Below, in pieces: positions 23,598 through 32,398 of a stretch of 32,581 nucleotides of DNA. Made by a program: the position numbers and the translations under genes. The stretch is taken from contig JAYWEL010000263.1 of NCBI GenBank assembly GCA_043779285.1, positions 1-32,581 on the forward strand. Direction: 5' to 3'. The stretch comes from MGR-bin208 sp043779285. Lineage in GTDB: Bacteria > Bacteroidota > Bacteroidia > Chitinophagales > Chitinophagaceae. The notes under the pieces were generated by a model. That model was not told the DNA's origin, did no database searches, and saw nothing but the letters and a program-made list of their open reading frames with translations. Within the stretch, counting starts at the first letter, position 1. Each line of letters opens with the position of its first letter.

Positions 23598-25229
23598 ATG
23601 AAAAAATTACTCTTCATCCTATTTTGTGCTTCATGCATGTTTGTCAATGCACAACAGGTAAAAATTTCGAAAAATGTTCAAAAGGCAATAAACCAAATCG
23701 ATACCAACAACATCCGTTCGCATATCACCTACCTGGCCGATGATCAATTAAAAGGCCGGTTACCGGGAACAGAAGGTTATCAAATGGCCGTTGATTATGT
23801 GATTGCCCAATATAAACAAATGGGCATTCTGCCGGGCGGCGACATTGGCAACTATACCCAAAAATTGCTAATACGTAAATCCATCGTGAAAAACAGTTCT
23901 TGTGCAGCAGTCTTGAAAGATAAAAACGGCAATATCGATTCATTGGTCTTTGCAAAAGATTTTACGCCACTCCCACATCCTTTGCATAATAATTCAACGG
24001 CAAATGGCGGTTTGGTTTTTGTTGGTTATGGAATAGATATTCCAGGAGATTATTCCGATTATGCTGGTATTGAAGTAAAAGGTAAAATTGCCGTTATGAT
24101 CACCGGTTCCCCGGATGGTTACCATTCAACCATCGCTTCTCATTTTTCCCGGCCGGGCTATAAACTGAAAACAGCTTTTGATAAAGGAGCCCTTGCCGTA
24201 ATACTGATAAATCCGACACAAGGATCTGCTACAAATACCAACCCCGTGCTGCAATCCAATGTAACATTGAATCCTGACAAAACCATTGCCTATGGCCATT
24301 CCTTCACCGGTAACCTGAATTTGGTTTTAAATGCTGGCAGACAATTACTCACCCGTTTATTTATGAATTCGGGTAAAAATATTGACCAGGTGCTCGCCGA
24401 TATTAAAAGAAAAAAACCGGCATCTTTTGATCTGCCATTCAGCCTTTCAGCTAAATACTCCACGACACACAGCGATATAGAAAGCTATAACGTGGTTGGC
24501 TTGATTCCCGGATCGGACAAAGTTTTGAAAAATGAGTATGTCGTACATTCTGCTCATCTGGATCATATAGGCATCTTAAGGGCAGTAAATGGAGATTCTA
24601 TATACAATGGTGCACATGATAATGCATCCGGAGTGGCTTCTTTACTGGAGATTGCCAGGATCTATAAATCATCTGGGGTAAAACCCAAAAGGTCAGTATT
24701 GATAGTCATGGTAACCGGAGAGGAAATGGGCCTGATTGGTTCATCTTATTTTGCTGCCAACCCCACCGTGCCAAAAGCATCCATAGTAGCCAATGTAAAT
24801 ACCGATATGCCCACCATGATTGCACCCATGCTTTCCATTGTACCACTGGGTGCCGAACATTCCAGTATGATGGATCATGTAAAATTTGCTGCCGGACATC
24901 TCGGACTGGATGTTGAAAAAGATCCGGAGCCAACTGAAAACCGTTTTGTCCGCAGCGACCAGTACAGTTTTGTCATGAACGGCATACCTGCCCTGCATGT
25001 AAAGTTTGGTACCAAGTCAGCCATCCCGGGTTTCGATATGGTAGCTTTTGTAAAGCAATGGAGAGCTAAGTACTATCACCAATCTGCAGACGGTATCGAT
25101 GGCATGTTTAATTTCACTGCCGGAAAAGAATATGTAAAACTAAATTTCCTGATCAGCTATTCCATTGCTCAGACAGTCATTCGTCCAGAATGGAATAAGG
25201 GTGATTTGTTTAGTATGATGAAAAGATAA
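23598..25229 (+). CDS. Secreted M28-family zinc aminopeptidase
   Basis: 543 residues. A signal peptide (about 1-18, ending VNAQ) is followed by RSHITYLADDQLKGRLPGTEGY, typical of Bacteroidota M28 peptidases. A PA-type inserted domain lies around residues 130-250 (GLVFVGYGIDIPGDYSDYAG). The peptidase domain carries the zinc and catalytic residues: His320 and Asp322 in SAHLDH, bridging Asp341 in HDNASG, Glu375/Glu376 in TGEEMG and Asp403 in NTDMP, with a late His in ADGIDG-adjacent YYHQSADG. It is expected to trim N-terminal residues from peptides in the periplasm or outside the cell. It is a single-gene unit with its own terminator. Confidence 0.92.
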   Translation: MKKLLFILFCASCMFVNAQQVKISKNVQKAINQIDTNNIRSHITYLADDQLKGRLPGTEGYQMAVDYVIAQYKQMGILPGGDIGNYTQKLLIRKSIVKNSSCAAVLKDKNGNIDSLVFAKDFTPLPHPLHNNSTANGGLVFVGYGIDIPGDYSDYAGIEVKGKIAVMITGSPDGYHSTIASHFSRPGYKLKTAFDKGALAVILINPTQGSATNTNPVLQSNVTLNPDKTIAYGHSFTGNLNLVLNAGRQLLTRLFMNSGKNIDQVLADIKRKKPASFDLPFSLSAKYSTTHSDIESYNVVGLIPGSDKVLKNEYVVHSAHLDHIGILRAVNGDSIYNGAHDNASGVASLLEIARIYKSSGVKPKRSVLIVMVTGEEMGLIGSSYFAANPTVPKASIVANVNTDMPTMIAPMLSIVPLGAEHSSMMDHVKFAAGHLGLDVEKDPEPTENRFVRSDQYSFVMNGIPALHVKFGTKSAIPGFDMVAFVKQWRAKYYHQSADGIDGMFNFTAGKEYVKLNFLISYSIAQTVIRPEWNKGDLFSMMKR

Positions 25230-25250
25230 GATAGATCGTTATTTTTCAGC

Positions 25251-25298
25251 ATCATGCTGAAGTGGTAGAAAAATACCAACTTCAGCATGATTTTTTTT
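25251..25298 (+). terminator. Intrinsic terminator after the M28 peptidase gene
   Basis: A long stem of 17 pairs, ATCATGCTGAAGTGGTA against TACCAACTTCAGCATGAT with one bulged A, has a 5-nt loop and then eight T. It lies 22 bp beyond the stop. Confidence 0.9.
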
Positions 25299-25380
25299 GC
25301 AAAATAAAAATTCCCTTACCTGCAAATTCAGCAATCAAACTGCTTTTTGTATAAAAATGAAAGGGGAAATTTGAATATCG

Positions 25381-25388
25381 TATTTTTG
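25381..25388 (+). promoter_or_regulatory. -7 box of the obg promoter
   Basis: TATTTTTG is an exact TAnnTTTG match 24 bp before the obg ATG, after the M28 terminator. No TTG is seen at the usual -33 distance. Confidence 0.4.
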
Positions 25389-25411
25389 CAGGTCAAAATA
25401 TTCTGAAGTAG

Positions 25412-26407
25412 ATGAGCAATTTTATAGACCAGATAAAGATTTTTTGCAAAAGTGGGCATGGCGGAGCCGGTTGTAAGCATTTTATGCGCAACAAACTGAC
25501 AGCCTACGGTGGCCCTGATGGTGGAGATGGAGGTCGTGGTGCTCATATCATTCTCCGAGGTAATAAAAACATGTGGACCCTACTTCCTTTAAGATATCAT
25601 AAGAATGTACTGGCTGAAGATGGAGAGAACGGCAAAGACAATAACAGAACCGGCCGGTTTGGAAAAGATATTTATCTCGACGTTCCATTAGGCACTGTTT
25701 GTTATGATGAGATAACCGGAGAAAAAGAAGCCGAAGTGTTGGAAGACGGACAGGAAATTATCTGGCTAAAGGGTGGAAGAGGCGGCTTGGGGAATTCCAA
25801 TTTTGCCACCCCCACCAACCAGGCTCCCGAACATGCACAACCGGGTGAAGATGGGGTGGAAGGATTTAAAATTGTTGAATTAAAGATGCTGGCCGATGTC
25901 GGCCTTGTTGGATTTCCGAATGCCGGCAAATCCACTTTGCTGTCAACCATTACTGCCGCAAAACCGAAAATTGCCGATTACGCATTTACTACCATCACAC
26001 CCAACCTGGGTATTGTAGAATATCGTGATAATAAAAGTTTTTGTATTGCCGACTTACCAGGAATTATTGAAGGAGCTGCCGAAGGAAAAGGCCTTGGGCA
26101 TCGGTTTCTGAGGCATATTGAACGGAACTCTGTTTTACTTTTTCTGATTCCTGCTGATAGTGCTGATCACAAAAAAGAATTTGAAATTCTGCACAACGAA
26201 CTGGAGCAATACAATCCGGAATTATTAAACAAGCAATTTGTCATTGCCGTTAGCAAAACAGATATGCTTGATGAAGAATTGATTGAAGCTATCAGAAAAG
26301 AATTGCCGAAAAACATTCCGCATGTTTTTATTTCATCGTTGGCTAATAAAGGACTTATGGAATTAAAAGATCAATTGTGGAATGCATTGAATGAACCCGT
26401 TGCATAA
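25412..26407 (+). CDS. obg: GTPase Obg (CgtA)
   Basis: 331 residues. The Obg N-terminal domain (1-157) has the glycine-rich GGPDGGDGGRGAHIIL and GGRGGLGNSNFATPTNQAP. The GTPase domain has G1 GFPNAGKST, G3 DLPGI and G4 SKTD, where SKTD replaces the usual NKxD as in many Obg proteins. It acts in 50S ribosome assembly and stress/growth control. It lacks the extra C-terminal OCT domain of some Gram-positives, as expected. It is convergent with ybjQ. Confidence 0.97.
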   Translation: MSNFIDQIKIFCKSGHGGAGCKHFMRNKLTAYGGPDGGDGGRGAHIILRGNKNMWTLLPLRYHKNVLAEDGENGKDNNRTGRFGKDIYLDVPLGTVCYDEITGEKEAEVLEDGQEIIWLKGGRGGLGNSNFATPTNQAPEHAQPGEDGVEGFKIVELKMLADVGLVGFPNAGKSTLLSTITAAKPKIADYAFTTITPNLGIVEYRDNKSFCIADLPGIIEGAAEGKGLGHRFLRHIERNSVLLFLIPADSADHKKEFEILHNELEQYNPELLNKQFVIAVSKTDMLDEELIEAIRKELPKNIPHVFISSLANKGLMELKDQLWNALNEPVA

Positions 26408-26439
26408 ATTGAAACAGGTTCATTCAGTGGTTATTTAGT

Positions 26440-26760
26440 TTAACCGATTCTGACTGCTGTTCCAGTAGCAACAACCATCAGCATACTGCCGCCACTTCCA
26501 ATGGTTTCAAAGTCCAAATCAATACCTACAATGGCATTGGCACCCATGGCCTGTGCTTTCTGTACCAACTCGTTTAAGGCATTTTCTTTGGCTTCTGCCA
26601 AAACTTTTTCATAGGTTCCGCTACGGCCTCCAAATACATCCCGTAAGCCTCCAAGAATATCTTTAAAAATATTGGCGCCAATTATTACTTCGGCAGAAAT
26701 TACTCCCAGGTATTGATCAATAGTTTTTCCCTGAATGTCGGGTGTTGTAGTTGTAATCAT
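26440..26760 (-). CDS. YbjQ / UPF0145 family protein
   Basis: 106 residues, full family length. QYLGVISAEVIIGANIFKDI, then the long helix with AKENALNELVQKAQAMGANAIVGIDLDFETIG and the C-terminal MVVATGTAVRIG are diagnostic of the YbjQ (DUF74) family, which forms beta-rich oligomers of unknown function sometimes described as heavy-metal-binding. Convergent with obg; the GH18 gene ends 39 bp upstream of it on the same strand. Confidence 0.93.
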   Translation of the reverse strand: MITTTTPDIQGKTIDQYLGVISAEVIIGANIFKDILGGLRDVFGGRSGTYEKVLAEAKENALNELVQKAQAMGANAIVGIDLDFETIGSGGSMLMVVATGTAVRIG

Positions 26761-26779
26761 GTTGATTTATTTATTGCTT

Positions 26780-26787
26780 CAAAATTA
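26780..26787 (-). promoter_or_regulatory. Candidate -7 box before the YbjQ gene
   Basis: On the minus strand TAATTTTG matches TAnnTTTG exactly, 19 bp before the ATG. It lies in the 39-bp gap after the GH18 gene, so ybjQ may not depend on read-through. The -33 box is not clear. Confidence 0.35.
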
Positions 26788-26799
26788 CTAAATAGAAAA

Positions 26800-27873
26800 T
26801 TAATAGATTCTGCCAATCGTATCACAGGCTGCTTTCAATAAAGAATTCCCATCTATCGCATCCTGCCATTTCTCCCACATCATGATGCCATTGCCGGTTT
26901 GTTTGGCAAGTATGGCTTTACGCTTAATCGTATTTTGACCATTATAGTAAACCATATAATTTGTAAATCCGCCGGCAGTAACTACAGCTGAATCCAGTAA
27001 TGGATTTCCACCCTGCGCTAAAATAGTTTGAAAGGAAAGAGCAGTACCCGTTTGCGTAATACCGGATGGTCTTCCATAGGCAGGTAATCCCAATACAAAT
27101 TTTGATGTAGGCATTGCACGTGTGGTTAACCAATAGTTCATCGAAGTCTGTGCCAGTGCAAGGTCGCTGTGATGCTTGTATGGTATAGTCGTACTAAAAT
27201 CATCGTATGCCATGACGTTGAACCAGTCAACATAGGCAAACAATTCCGTTCTTATTGCATCCCGAATAGTACCTGCATATTTACCTGCTGTAATTGCTGC
27301 TGTTAAATAATATTTCGCATCCCGATGAAGTGAATCGGAAAGCTGTTTCATTAATGAAGTAAAAGTCAGGTCTGTTCCATCAATTGTATTGGGAAATTCC
27401 CAATCCATATCCACACCATCAAAACCATATTGTTTTACTTTAGCCATCACATCATTGATAAAAGTTAATCTGCCGGTAGCGGTAGCCGCCATATTTTTAA
27501 AATTGGTTTTCCCATCTCCGCTACCGTCATTAATACTTACAAATATTTTTGCGCCGTTTGCCCTGGTCTTGGCTATTACTGCTGCTAATGTTGCCGGATT
27601 ATTAACGGTTAACAAACCCGAAGCATTTACCCCAAAAAAAGCATAGTTTACCACGTTACACATCCTGAATTTCACATCAGGCACTTCGTTCACATTACGA
27701 TAGGAAGGAAAATATCCTACTACATAAAACCCAAATGCCGGTGGTGGTTGAATTACAATTAACGGTGGTGCAGGTGGGTTAGGAGAAGGAGCTGTTATAA
27801 TCGTATCTTTTTTTGTACAGGAGTACAACAATAAGGCTAGTCCGGCTGTAATCAGCCAATTATTTTTCCGCAT
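26800..27873 (-). CDS. GH18-family chitinase-like lipoprotein
   Basis: 357 residues. The signal ends in a lipobox with Cys19 (LLYSC), followed by a Pro-rich linker (about 28-46), so it is membrane-anchored. The glycoside hydrolase 18 barrel starts FGFYVVGYFPSYRN. The KIFVSINDG strand (about 109-117) precedes the catalytic motif DGVDMDWEFP, with Asp152, Asp155, Asp157 and the proton donor Glu159 all present. YVDWFNVMAYDDF and the late MMWEKWQDA strand are also family-typical. It is probably an active chitinase or other endo-beta-N-acetylglucosaminidase, although the binding cleft cannot be judged here. It is monocistronic and divergent from the S46 peptidase. Confidence 0.94.
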   Translation of the reverse strand: MRKNNWLITAGLALLLYSCTKKDTIITAPSPNPPAPPLIVIQPPPAFGFYVVGYFPSYRNVNEVPDVKFRMCNVVNYAFFGVNASGLLTVNNPATLAAVIAKTRANGAKIFVSINDGSGDGKTNFKNMAATATGRLTFINDVMAKVKQYGFDGVDMDWEFPNTIDGTDLTFTSLMKQLSDSLHRDAKYYLTAAITAGKYAGTIRDAIRTELFAYVDWFNVMAYDDFSTTIPYKHHSDLALAQTSMNYWLTTRAMPTSKFVLGLPAYGRPSGITQTGTALSFQTILAQGGNPLLDSAVVTAGGFTNYMVYYNGQNTIKRKAILAKQTGNGIMMWEKWQDAIDGNSLLKAACDTIGRIY

Positions 27874-27919
27874 ACAGTTAATTTAAAAACTTAAAATACG
27901 CCATTCTTGTTATATATCA

Positions 27920-27950
27920 TTTGGTCTGAAATCTTTTTTCAGTAGGTTTG
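27920..27950 (+). promoter_or_regulatory. Complete Bacteroidota promoter of the S46 peptidase operon
   Basis: TTTG (27920-27923), 19 bp, then TAGGTTTG (27943-27950), which is the exact -33/-7 consensus of Bacteroidota housekeeping sigma. The start of transcription is predicted about 7 bp downstream, leaving a leader of about 14 nt before the ATG at 27971. This is the best promoter in the window. Confidence 0.75.
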
Positions 27951-27970
27951 CTACACAAAAATTTATAGTT

Positions 27971-30133
27971 ATGAAAAAAATATTTCTATTATTGGTTTTA
28001 CCAATAACCATGATATTAAAAGCTTCTGCCGACGAAGGCATGTGGTTGCCATTATTATTGGGTAAACAAGTGTATGCAGATATGGTTAAAAAAGGACTGA
28101 AATTAACGGCCGATCAGCTTTACCATATTAATAAAGCTTCTGTAAAAGATGCCATCGTAATTTTTGGAGGAGGCTGTACCGGTGAAATAGTCAGTTCACA
28201 GGGTTTACTTTTTACCAACCACCACTGCGGATATGATGTTATAGCCTCAGCAAGTACGGTTGACCACAATTACCTGAGAGATGGATTTTATGCCAAAACA
28301 AAAGGAGAAGAAATTCCGGCAAAAAATCTTTCGGTTCAGTTTCTCCTACGAATCGATGATGTGACAAAAGAAGTAATGGATTCTTTAAAAGGATTAAGCG
28401 GAGCAGAGAGGGCTCAAAAACAATCTTCAGCTCTTGCAGCTATCAACAAACGCTTATCGGATGCAGATAATAATATTGAAACAAGGATCAGTCCTTTATT
28501 CAAAGGCAATCAGTTTCTGGCTTTTGTTTATCAGCGGTATAAGGATGTTCGCCTGGTTGGTACACCCTCTGAAAGTGTAGGTAAATTTGGTGGCGATACG
28601 GATAACTGGGAATGGCCCCGCCATACCGGAGATTTCTCTGTTTTTCGGGTTTATATGAGCAAGGATGGGAAACCGGCAAATCACTCCAATGAAAATATTC
28701 CGTTGAAACCAAAATGGTTTTTACCTGTTTCATTGAAAGGTGTTAAAGATGGTGATTATGCGATGATCTATGGTTATCCGGGAAGCACCAACAGATACGA
28801 AAGTTCGTACGGTGTAAAGCAAAAAGTAGACACGGATAATCCTAACACGGTTAACCTTCGTGATGTTCGTTTGAAGTTCATGTTTGAAGAAATGAAAAAA
28901 GATGCAAAGGTTAAACTGAATCTTGCATCGTCTTATGCAGGCATTGCAAACTATTGGAAATTTTTTGATGGTGAAAGCAAACAACTGGTTAAGTATGATG
29001 TATATGGACAAAAGATCAAACAAGAAATTGCTTTCAATGCATGGGCAAAAGGAAAACCGGAGTATGAAAATATTTTTGCAGATTTAGCAAAAGCATATGA
29101 TGCATGGAGACCTTATTCTAAAAACCGTGTATTTATTAATGAAGGTATAATGGGTTCTCCACTGATTGCATTTGCAGGAACCTTAATGCAGGTTGAAAAT
29201 GCCTTACTTAAAACAGGTTCTACCCCGGCCGATATTAAAAAAGCAGTGGATGCTGCCAGTGCTGCCAGAACTGATTTCCTGGAAAAAGAAAATAAAATTT
29301 CTGACAGGAATATAGTCGGTACCATTACAAAAATGTTTTACGACCAGGTAAACAAAGAGCAACACCCGAATGGATTTTTTACTGCACTCAGAAATAAATA
29401 CGGCGACCTGAGTGATGAAGCAACATTTAAAAAATATGCCGCAGATATTTTCAACAATACCATGATTTTTGATGACGCCAAATGGAATGCATTCGCAGCA
29501 AACCCTGATGCAGTCGTATTGCAGGACGATCCGGCTTTTGCACATGCCAGTGCTTTTATTAAAAATTATACCGGTAAATATGCCAGCTTCTTTACCCAGT
29601 TCAATACAAAAAATAATGAATTTGGAAGATTGTACCTGAAAGGAATTATGGAAATGAACCCGGGAAAAGTCATGTATCCTGATGCTACGTTCACCATGCG
29701 TGTCAGCTATGGCAATGTTAAATCGTACAGACCCCGTGATGCTGTATTCTACGACAATGTAACCACTTCAAAAGGAATGCTTGAAAAATATAAGCCCGGC
29801 GATTATGAATTCGATTTGCCGAATAATGTAATTAACCTGTTAAAGAAAAAAGATTTCGGGCAGTATATCGATAAGCAACGAAACGACCTGGTTGTTGGAT
29901 TTATAACCAGCAATGATATTACCGGCGGTAATTCCGGCTCTCCGGTGATTAATGGCAACGGTGAATTGATTGGACTTGCGTTCGACGGCAACTACGAAGC
30001 ATTGAGTCATAAAATTGCTTTTGATAAAGACCTGAACAGAACCATCAATGTCGATATCCGTTTTGTACTTTGGTGTATCGACAAAGTAGGTGGTGCCAAA
30101 AACATCATTGACGAATTAAAACTGGTTCGCTAA
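27971..30133 (+). CDS. S46-family dipeptidyl-peptidase, DPP7-type
   Basis: 720 residues. A signal peptide (about 1-20) precedes DEGMWLPLL, the mature start of S46 enzymes. The catalytic triad is visible: His85 in FTNHHCGYD, Asp221 in RHTGDFSVF and Ser655 in GGNSGSPV. The residue 18 positions after the serine, which sets P1 specificity in the family, is Gly673 (AFDGNYE). Porphyromonas gingivalis DPP11 has Arg here and prefers Asp/Glu, whereas DPP7 has Gly and prefers hydrophobic P1. I therefore predict DPP7-like specificity. It acts in the periplasm, releasing dipeptides from peptides. Terminator downstream. Confidence 0.95.
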   Translation: MKKIFLLLVLPITMILKASADEGMWLPLLLGKQVYADMVKKGLKLTADQLYHINKASVKDAIVIFGGGCTGEIVSSQGLLFTNHHCGYDVIASASTVDHNYLRDGFYAKTKGEEIPAKNLSVQFLLRIDDVTKEVMDSLKGLSGAERAQKQSSALAAINKRLSDADNNIETRISPLFKGNQFLAFVYQRYKDVRLVGTPSESVGKFGGDTDNWEWPRHTGDFSVFRVYMSKDGKPANHSNENIPLKPKWFLPVSLKGVKDGDYAMIYGYPGSTNRYESSYGVKQKVDTDNPNTVNLRDVRLKFMFEEMKKDAKVKLNLASSYAGIANYWKFFDGESKQLVKYDVYGQKIKQEIAFNAWAKGKPEYENIFADLAKAYDAWRPYSKNRVFINEGIMGSPLIAFAGTLMQVENALLKTGSTPADIKKAVDAASAARTDFLEKENKISDRNIVGTITKMFYDQVNKEQHPNGFFTALRNKYGDLSDEATFKKYAADIFNNTMIFDDAKWNAFAANPDAVVLQDDPAFAHASAFIKNYTGKYASFFTQFNTKNNEFGRLYLKGIMEMNPGKVMYPDATFTMRVSYGNVKSYRPRDAVFYDNVTTSKGMLEKYKPGDYEFDLPNNVINLLKKKDFGQYIDKQRNDLVVGFITSNDITGGNSGSPVINGNGELIGLAFDGNYEALSHKIAFDKDLNRTINVDIRFVLWCIDKVGGAKNIIDELKLVR

Positions 30134-30154
30134 TTCAATTGTTTTTATTTATAC

Positions 30155-30191
30155 AAAAAAGCCATCCGCCTGCAGCAGATGGCTTTTTTTT
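30155..30191 (+). terminator. Intrinsic terminator after the S46 peptidase gene
   Basis: The stem AAAAAAGCCATC/GATGGCTTTTTT encloses CGCCTGCAGCA and ends in a run of eight T or more, 22 bp past the stop. Part of its right arm recurs at 30263-30281. Confidence 0.85.
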
Positions 30192-30250
30192 GTGGGCGGT
30201 GAGGACAGCACCCACGGCGGGCCGCCCCGGTTGGTGTCCCACCAACCGGT
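30192..30250. repeat. GC-rich intergenic stem-loop element
   Basis: A compact GC-rich block in an AT-rich spacer. It contains GTGGG and CCCAC (30192-30196 and 30211-30215), the near-palindrome GGCGGGCCGCC (30216-30226) and a perfect 10-bp hairpin, CCGGTTGGTG and CACCAACCGG (30227-30236 and 30240-30249) with a 3-nt loop. It is different in sequence from the paa repeats. It looks like a dispersed repetitive element, but there is only this copy in the window. Confidence 0.55.
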
Positions 30251-30329
30251 AACAATTTGGAATGCAGCGAATGGCTTTTTTGATTTTATTCATTGATTAT
30301 TTGACTAACATTGCAGGTAAGTTTCAACC

Positions 30330-31004
30330 ATGATCAAAAGATTCATTATACTGGTTTTTTTATTGGCAGTAAGTTATACATCGGGTATTGCTCAAACTAT
30401 GTTCAGCATTGCCACAGATCTTTCTTTATTAAAGAGTATAAAAAAAGATCAACGGTTTTTTACAGCAGGTCAAAATATTGTGGGGCATTTTAATTACACA
30501 AAAAAAGACGCTGTCTTTATTTCAGTTGCTTATTATTCAACCGGAAAATTTAAAAATAATTTATCCGCTAAAGCAAAATTATCAACCACTGTTCCGCAAG
30601 TTATTTCTTTTGACAACCTGGCTGAAATGAAAATCAAACAGGTTTCTCTTGGCATGAAACATTATTTCAAAGGAACGATTGATGCCGAAGGACAGTGGAA
30701 TTTATATGGCACAGCAGGTTTTGGATTATTGATCGGCATCATTCAAAATACGTATTCAACCAACATTGATTCAGGTAAATATTTCCTGCCTTCAAACCCC
30801 ATTCCCGGAAAAGGGAATTTTAAAAGACTAACGATGGACCTAGGTTTGGGTGCAGAACTTCCTCTGGGTGCCGGTATGTTTTTTTATGGCGAAGGAAGAG
30901 TATGGCTACCTTCATCTTCTTACCCAAGTTCTTATTTGTTTGTCAATGAAAAAGCCCCTTTTATTATAACAACTAATTTCGGAATCAGGATTCTTTTCGA
31001 TTAA
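30330..31004 (+). CDS. Outer-membrane beta-barrel-like protein of unknown function
   Basis: 224 residues. A signal peptide (about 1-22, ending GIAQ) is followed by alternating polar/hydrophobic beta strands, such as VFISVAYYSTGKF, QVSLGMKHYF, WNLYGTAGFGLLIG, RLTMDLGLGAELPLG and MFFYGEGRVWLPS. The C-terminal strand ends FIITTNFGIRILFD, with an aromatic residue close to the end as in outer-membrane barrels. The specific family is not recognised. It stands 13 bp before the dipeptide epimerase gene, so the two are co-transcribed. Confidence 0.78.
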   Translation: MIKRFIILVFLLAVSYTSGIAQTMFSIATDLSLLKSIKKDQRFFTAGQNIVGHFNYTKKDAVFISVAYYSTGKFKNNLSAKAKLSTTVPQVISFDNLAEMKIKQVSLGMKHYFKGTIDAEGQWNLYGTAGFGLLIGIIQNTYSTNIDSGKYFLPSNPIPGKGNFKRLTMDLGLGAELPLGAGMFFYGEGRVWLPSSSYPSSYLFVNEKAPFIITTNFGIRILFD

Positions 31005-31017
31005 AAATATTTTTATA

Positions 31018-32121
31018 ATGATTATTACACAAATTGGTATTTACAAAGTTTCCATCCCTTTAAAAGAACCCTTCATCACTTCACTTGGCAAAGAAGAAAC
31101 TGCAGACAATATTGTGGTTGTAATTCATACCGATACAAGCATCAAAGGGTTTGGCGAATGCAATCCGTTTATGCCCATCAATGGCGAGAGTATGGATACC
31201 TGTTATGCAGTGGCACAATATTTTGCCAAAGCATTGAAAAATAAAAACCCACTGGATATTAAAAAATGTATCAGAATTATGGACCGGGTGATTTATGGAA
31301 ACAGCAGTATTAAAAGTGCCTTCGATATTGCATTGCACGATATTGCTGCTCAACAAGCCGGCAAGCCACTCTACCAATTTTTAGGTGGAGAAGAAAACAA
31401 AATATTGGTTACGGACTATACAGTAAGTATCGACGAAATAGAAAAGATGGTTGCAGATGCCATCAAAATAAAAGAGGCTGGATATCCTGCCATCAAAGTA
31501 AAATTGGGGCAATCTGCAGAAAAGGATATTGCCAGAATCAAAGCCATCCGTGCTGCTGTTGGCAATGAAATCCCACTCCGACTGGATGCTAACCAGGGAT
31601 GGAAAGTAAAACAAGCCATTGAAATTTTAACTGCATTGAAAGACGACCATATTCAATATTGCGAAGAGCCCATAGCAAGATGGAATTTTATGAAATTGAA
31701 AAAAGTAAAAAAGAACAGCCCCATTCCCATCATGGCCGATGAATGTTGTTGTACAGAAAAAGATGTAAAAAGATTAATTCGCTTAAACGCCTGTGATAAA
31801 TTAAATATCAAACTGGGAAAATCGGGTGGATTATTTGTTGCAATGAAAATGCTAAAGATGGCTGAAAAAGAAAACATGGACGTACAGATTGGTGCATTTA
31901 TGGAATCGAGGTTGGCCATGACAGCTTTTGCCCACCTTGCTTTATCAAGTACGGCCGTAAAATATTGCGACTTTGATACGCCACTGATGCATGCTGAAGA
32001 TTATGTACAAGGGGGTTTGACTTATCATGAAAATGGAACAATGAAAGTGCCTGAAACAATCGGACTGGGAGCAACAATCGATGAACGTTTTTTAGAAAAA
32101 TGTGAGCATGTAATTATTTGA
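31018..32121 (+). CDS. Dipeptide epimerase (enolase superfamily, L-Ala-D/L-Glu epimerase-like)
   Basis: 367 residues. N-terminal capping domain, then an enolase-type barrel. The catalytic KxK is Lys160 and Lys162 (AIKVKLG), the metal ligands are Asp190 (RLDANQGW), Glu216 (YCEEP) and Asp241 (MADE), and the second-face lysine lies in LNIKLGKSGG (about 263-271). This set marks the muconate-lactonising-enzyme subgroup, and the overall pattern fits dipeptide epimerases. It would interconvert L- and D-residues in dipeptides, for recycling murein peptides or using other dipeptides. The DPP upstream makes dipeptides, so a shared dipeptide-use pathway is likely. The exact substrate is not proven by sequence. 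Confidence 0.9.
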   Translation: MIITQIGIYKVSIPLKEPFITSLGKEETADNIVVVIHTDTSIKGFGECNPFMPINGESMDTCYAVAQYFAKALKNKNPLDIKKCIRIMDRVIYGNSSIKSAFDIALHDIAAQQAGKPLYQFLGGEENKILVTDYTVSIDEIEKMVADAIKIKEAGYPAIKVKLGQSAEKDIARIKAIRAAVGNEIPLRLDANQGWKVKQAIEILTALKDDHIQYCEEPIARWNFMKLKKVKKNSPIPIMADECCCTEKDVKRLIRLNACDKLNIKLGKSGGLFVAMKMLKMAEKENMDVQIGAFMESRLAMTAFAHLALSSTAVKYCDFDTPLMHAEDYVQGGLTYHENGTMKVPETIGLGATIDERFLEKCEHVII

Positions 32122-32211
32122 TGATCAAGTTTTAATCAAGCTCTAATTTCAATCCTCTATAAACAAAATGTTGATTTCTTCATTTTTGTTGGTACTTAAT
32201 ACAAAATTTAA

Positions 32212-32376
32212 AGCTCATTAAACGCTTCTATACGTCTTGAAAAAAGCTTTTTTTGAGCTATATATTTAATAATTATGAGCCTTAAATTTAGATTTGGTCA
32301 AATAAAGCTCATCGAATCCGATATTAAAGATCATTTTTATTAATTTATGAGCTATATTTATAGTTGTAAGTGAGCT
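32212..32376. promoter_or_regulatory. Cluster of AGCTCA/TGAGCT motifs upstream of a winged-helix gene
   Basis: In the 277-bp spacer before 32399, TGAGCT or its complement AGCTCA recurs at about 32212-32217, 32254-32259, 32306-32311, 32348-32353 and 32371-32376, with a near copy ATGAGC at 32275-32280. Several are extended to ATGAGCTA-like forms. One overlaps TATATTTA (32353-32360), a possible -7 box. The arrangement suggests operator sites, possibly for the product of the adjacent gene. Confidence 0.4.
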
Positions 32377-32398
32377 ACAAATTAATAACAACATCAAA

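Noticed and set aside
30311..30493. Short open frame upstream of the outer-membrane protein gene
   Set aside because: It overlaps the signal-peptide start of the gene at 30330 in another frame and encodes nothing recognisable.
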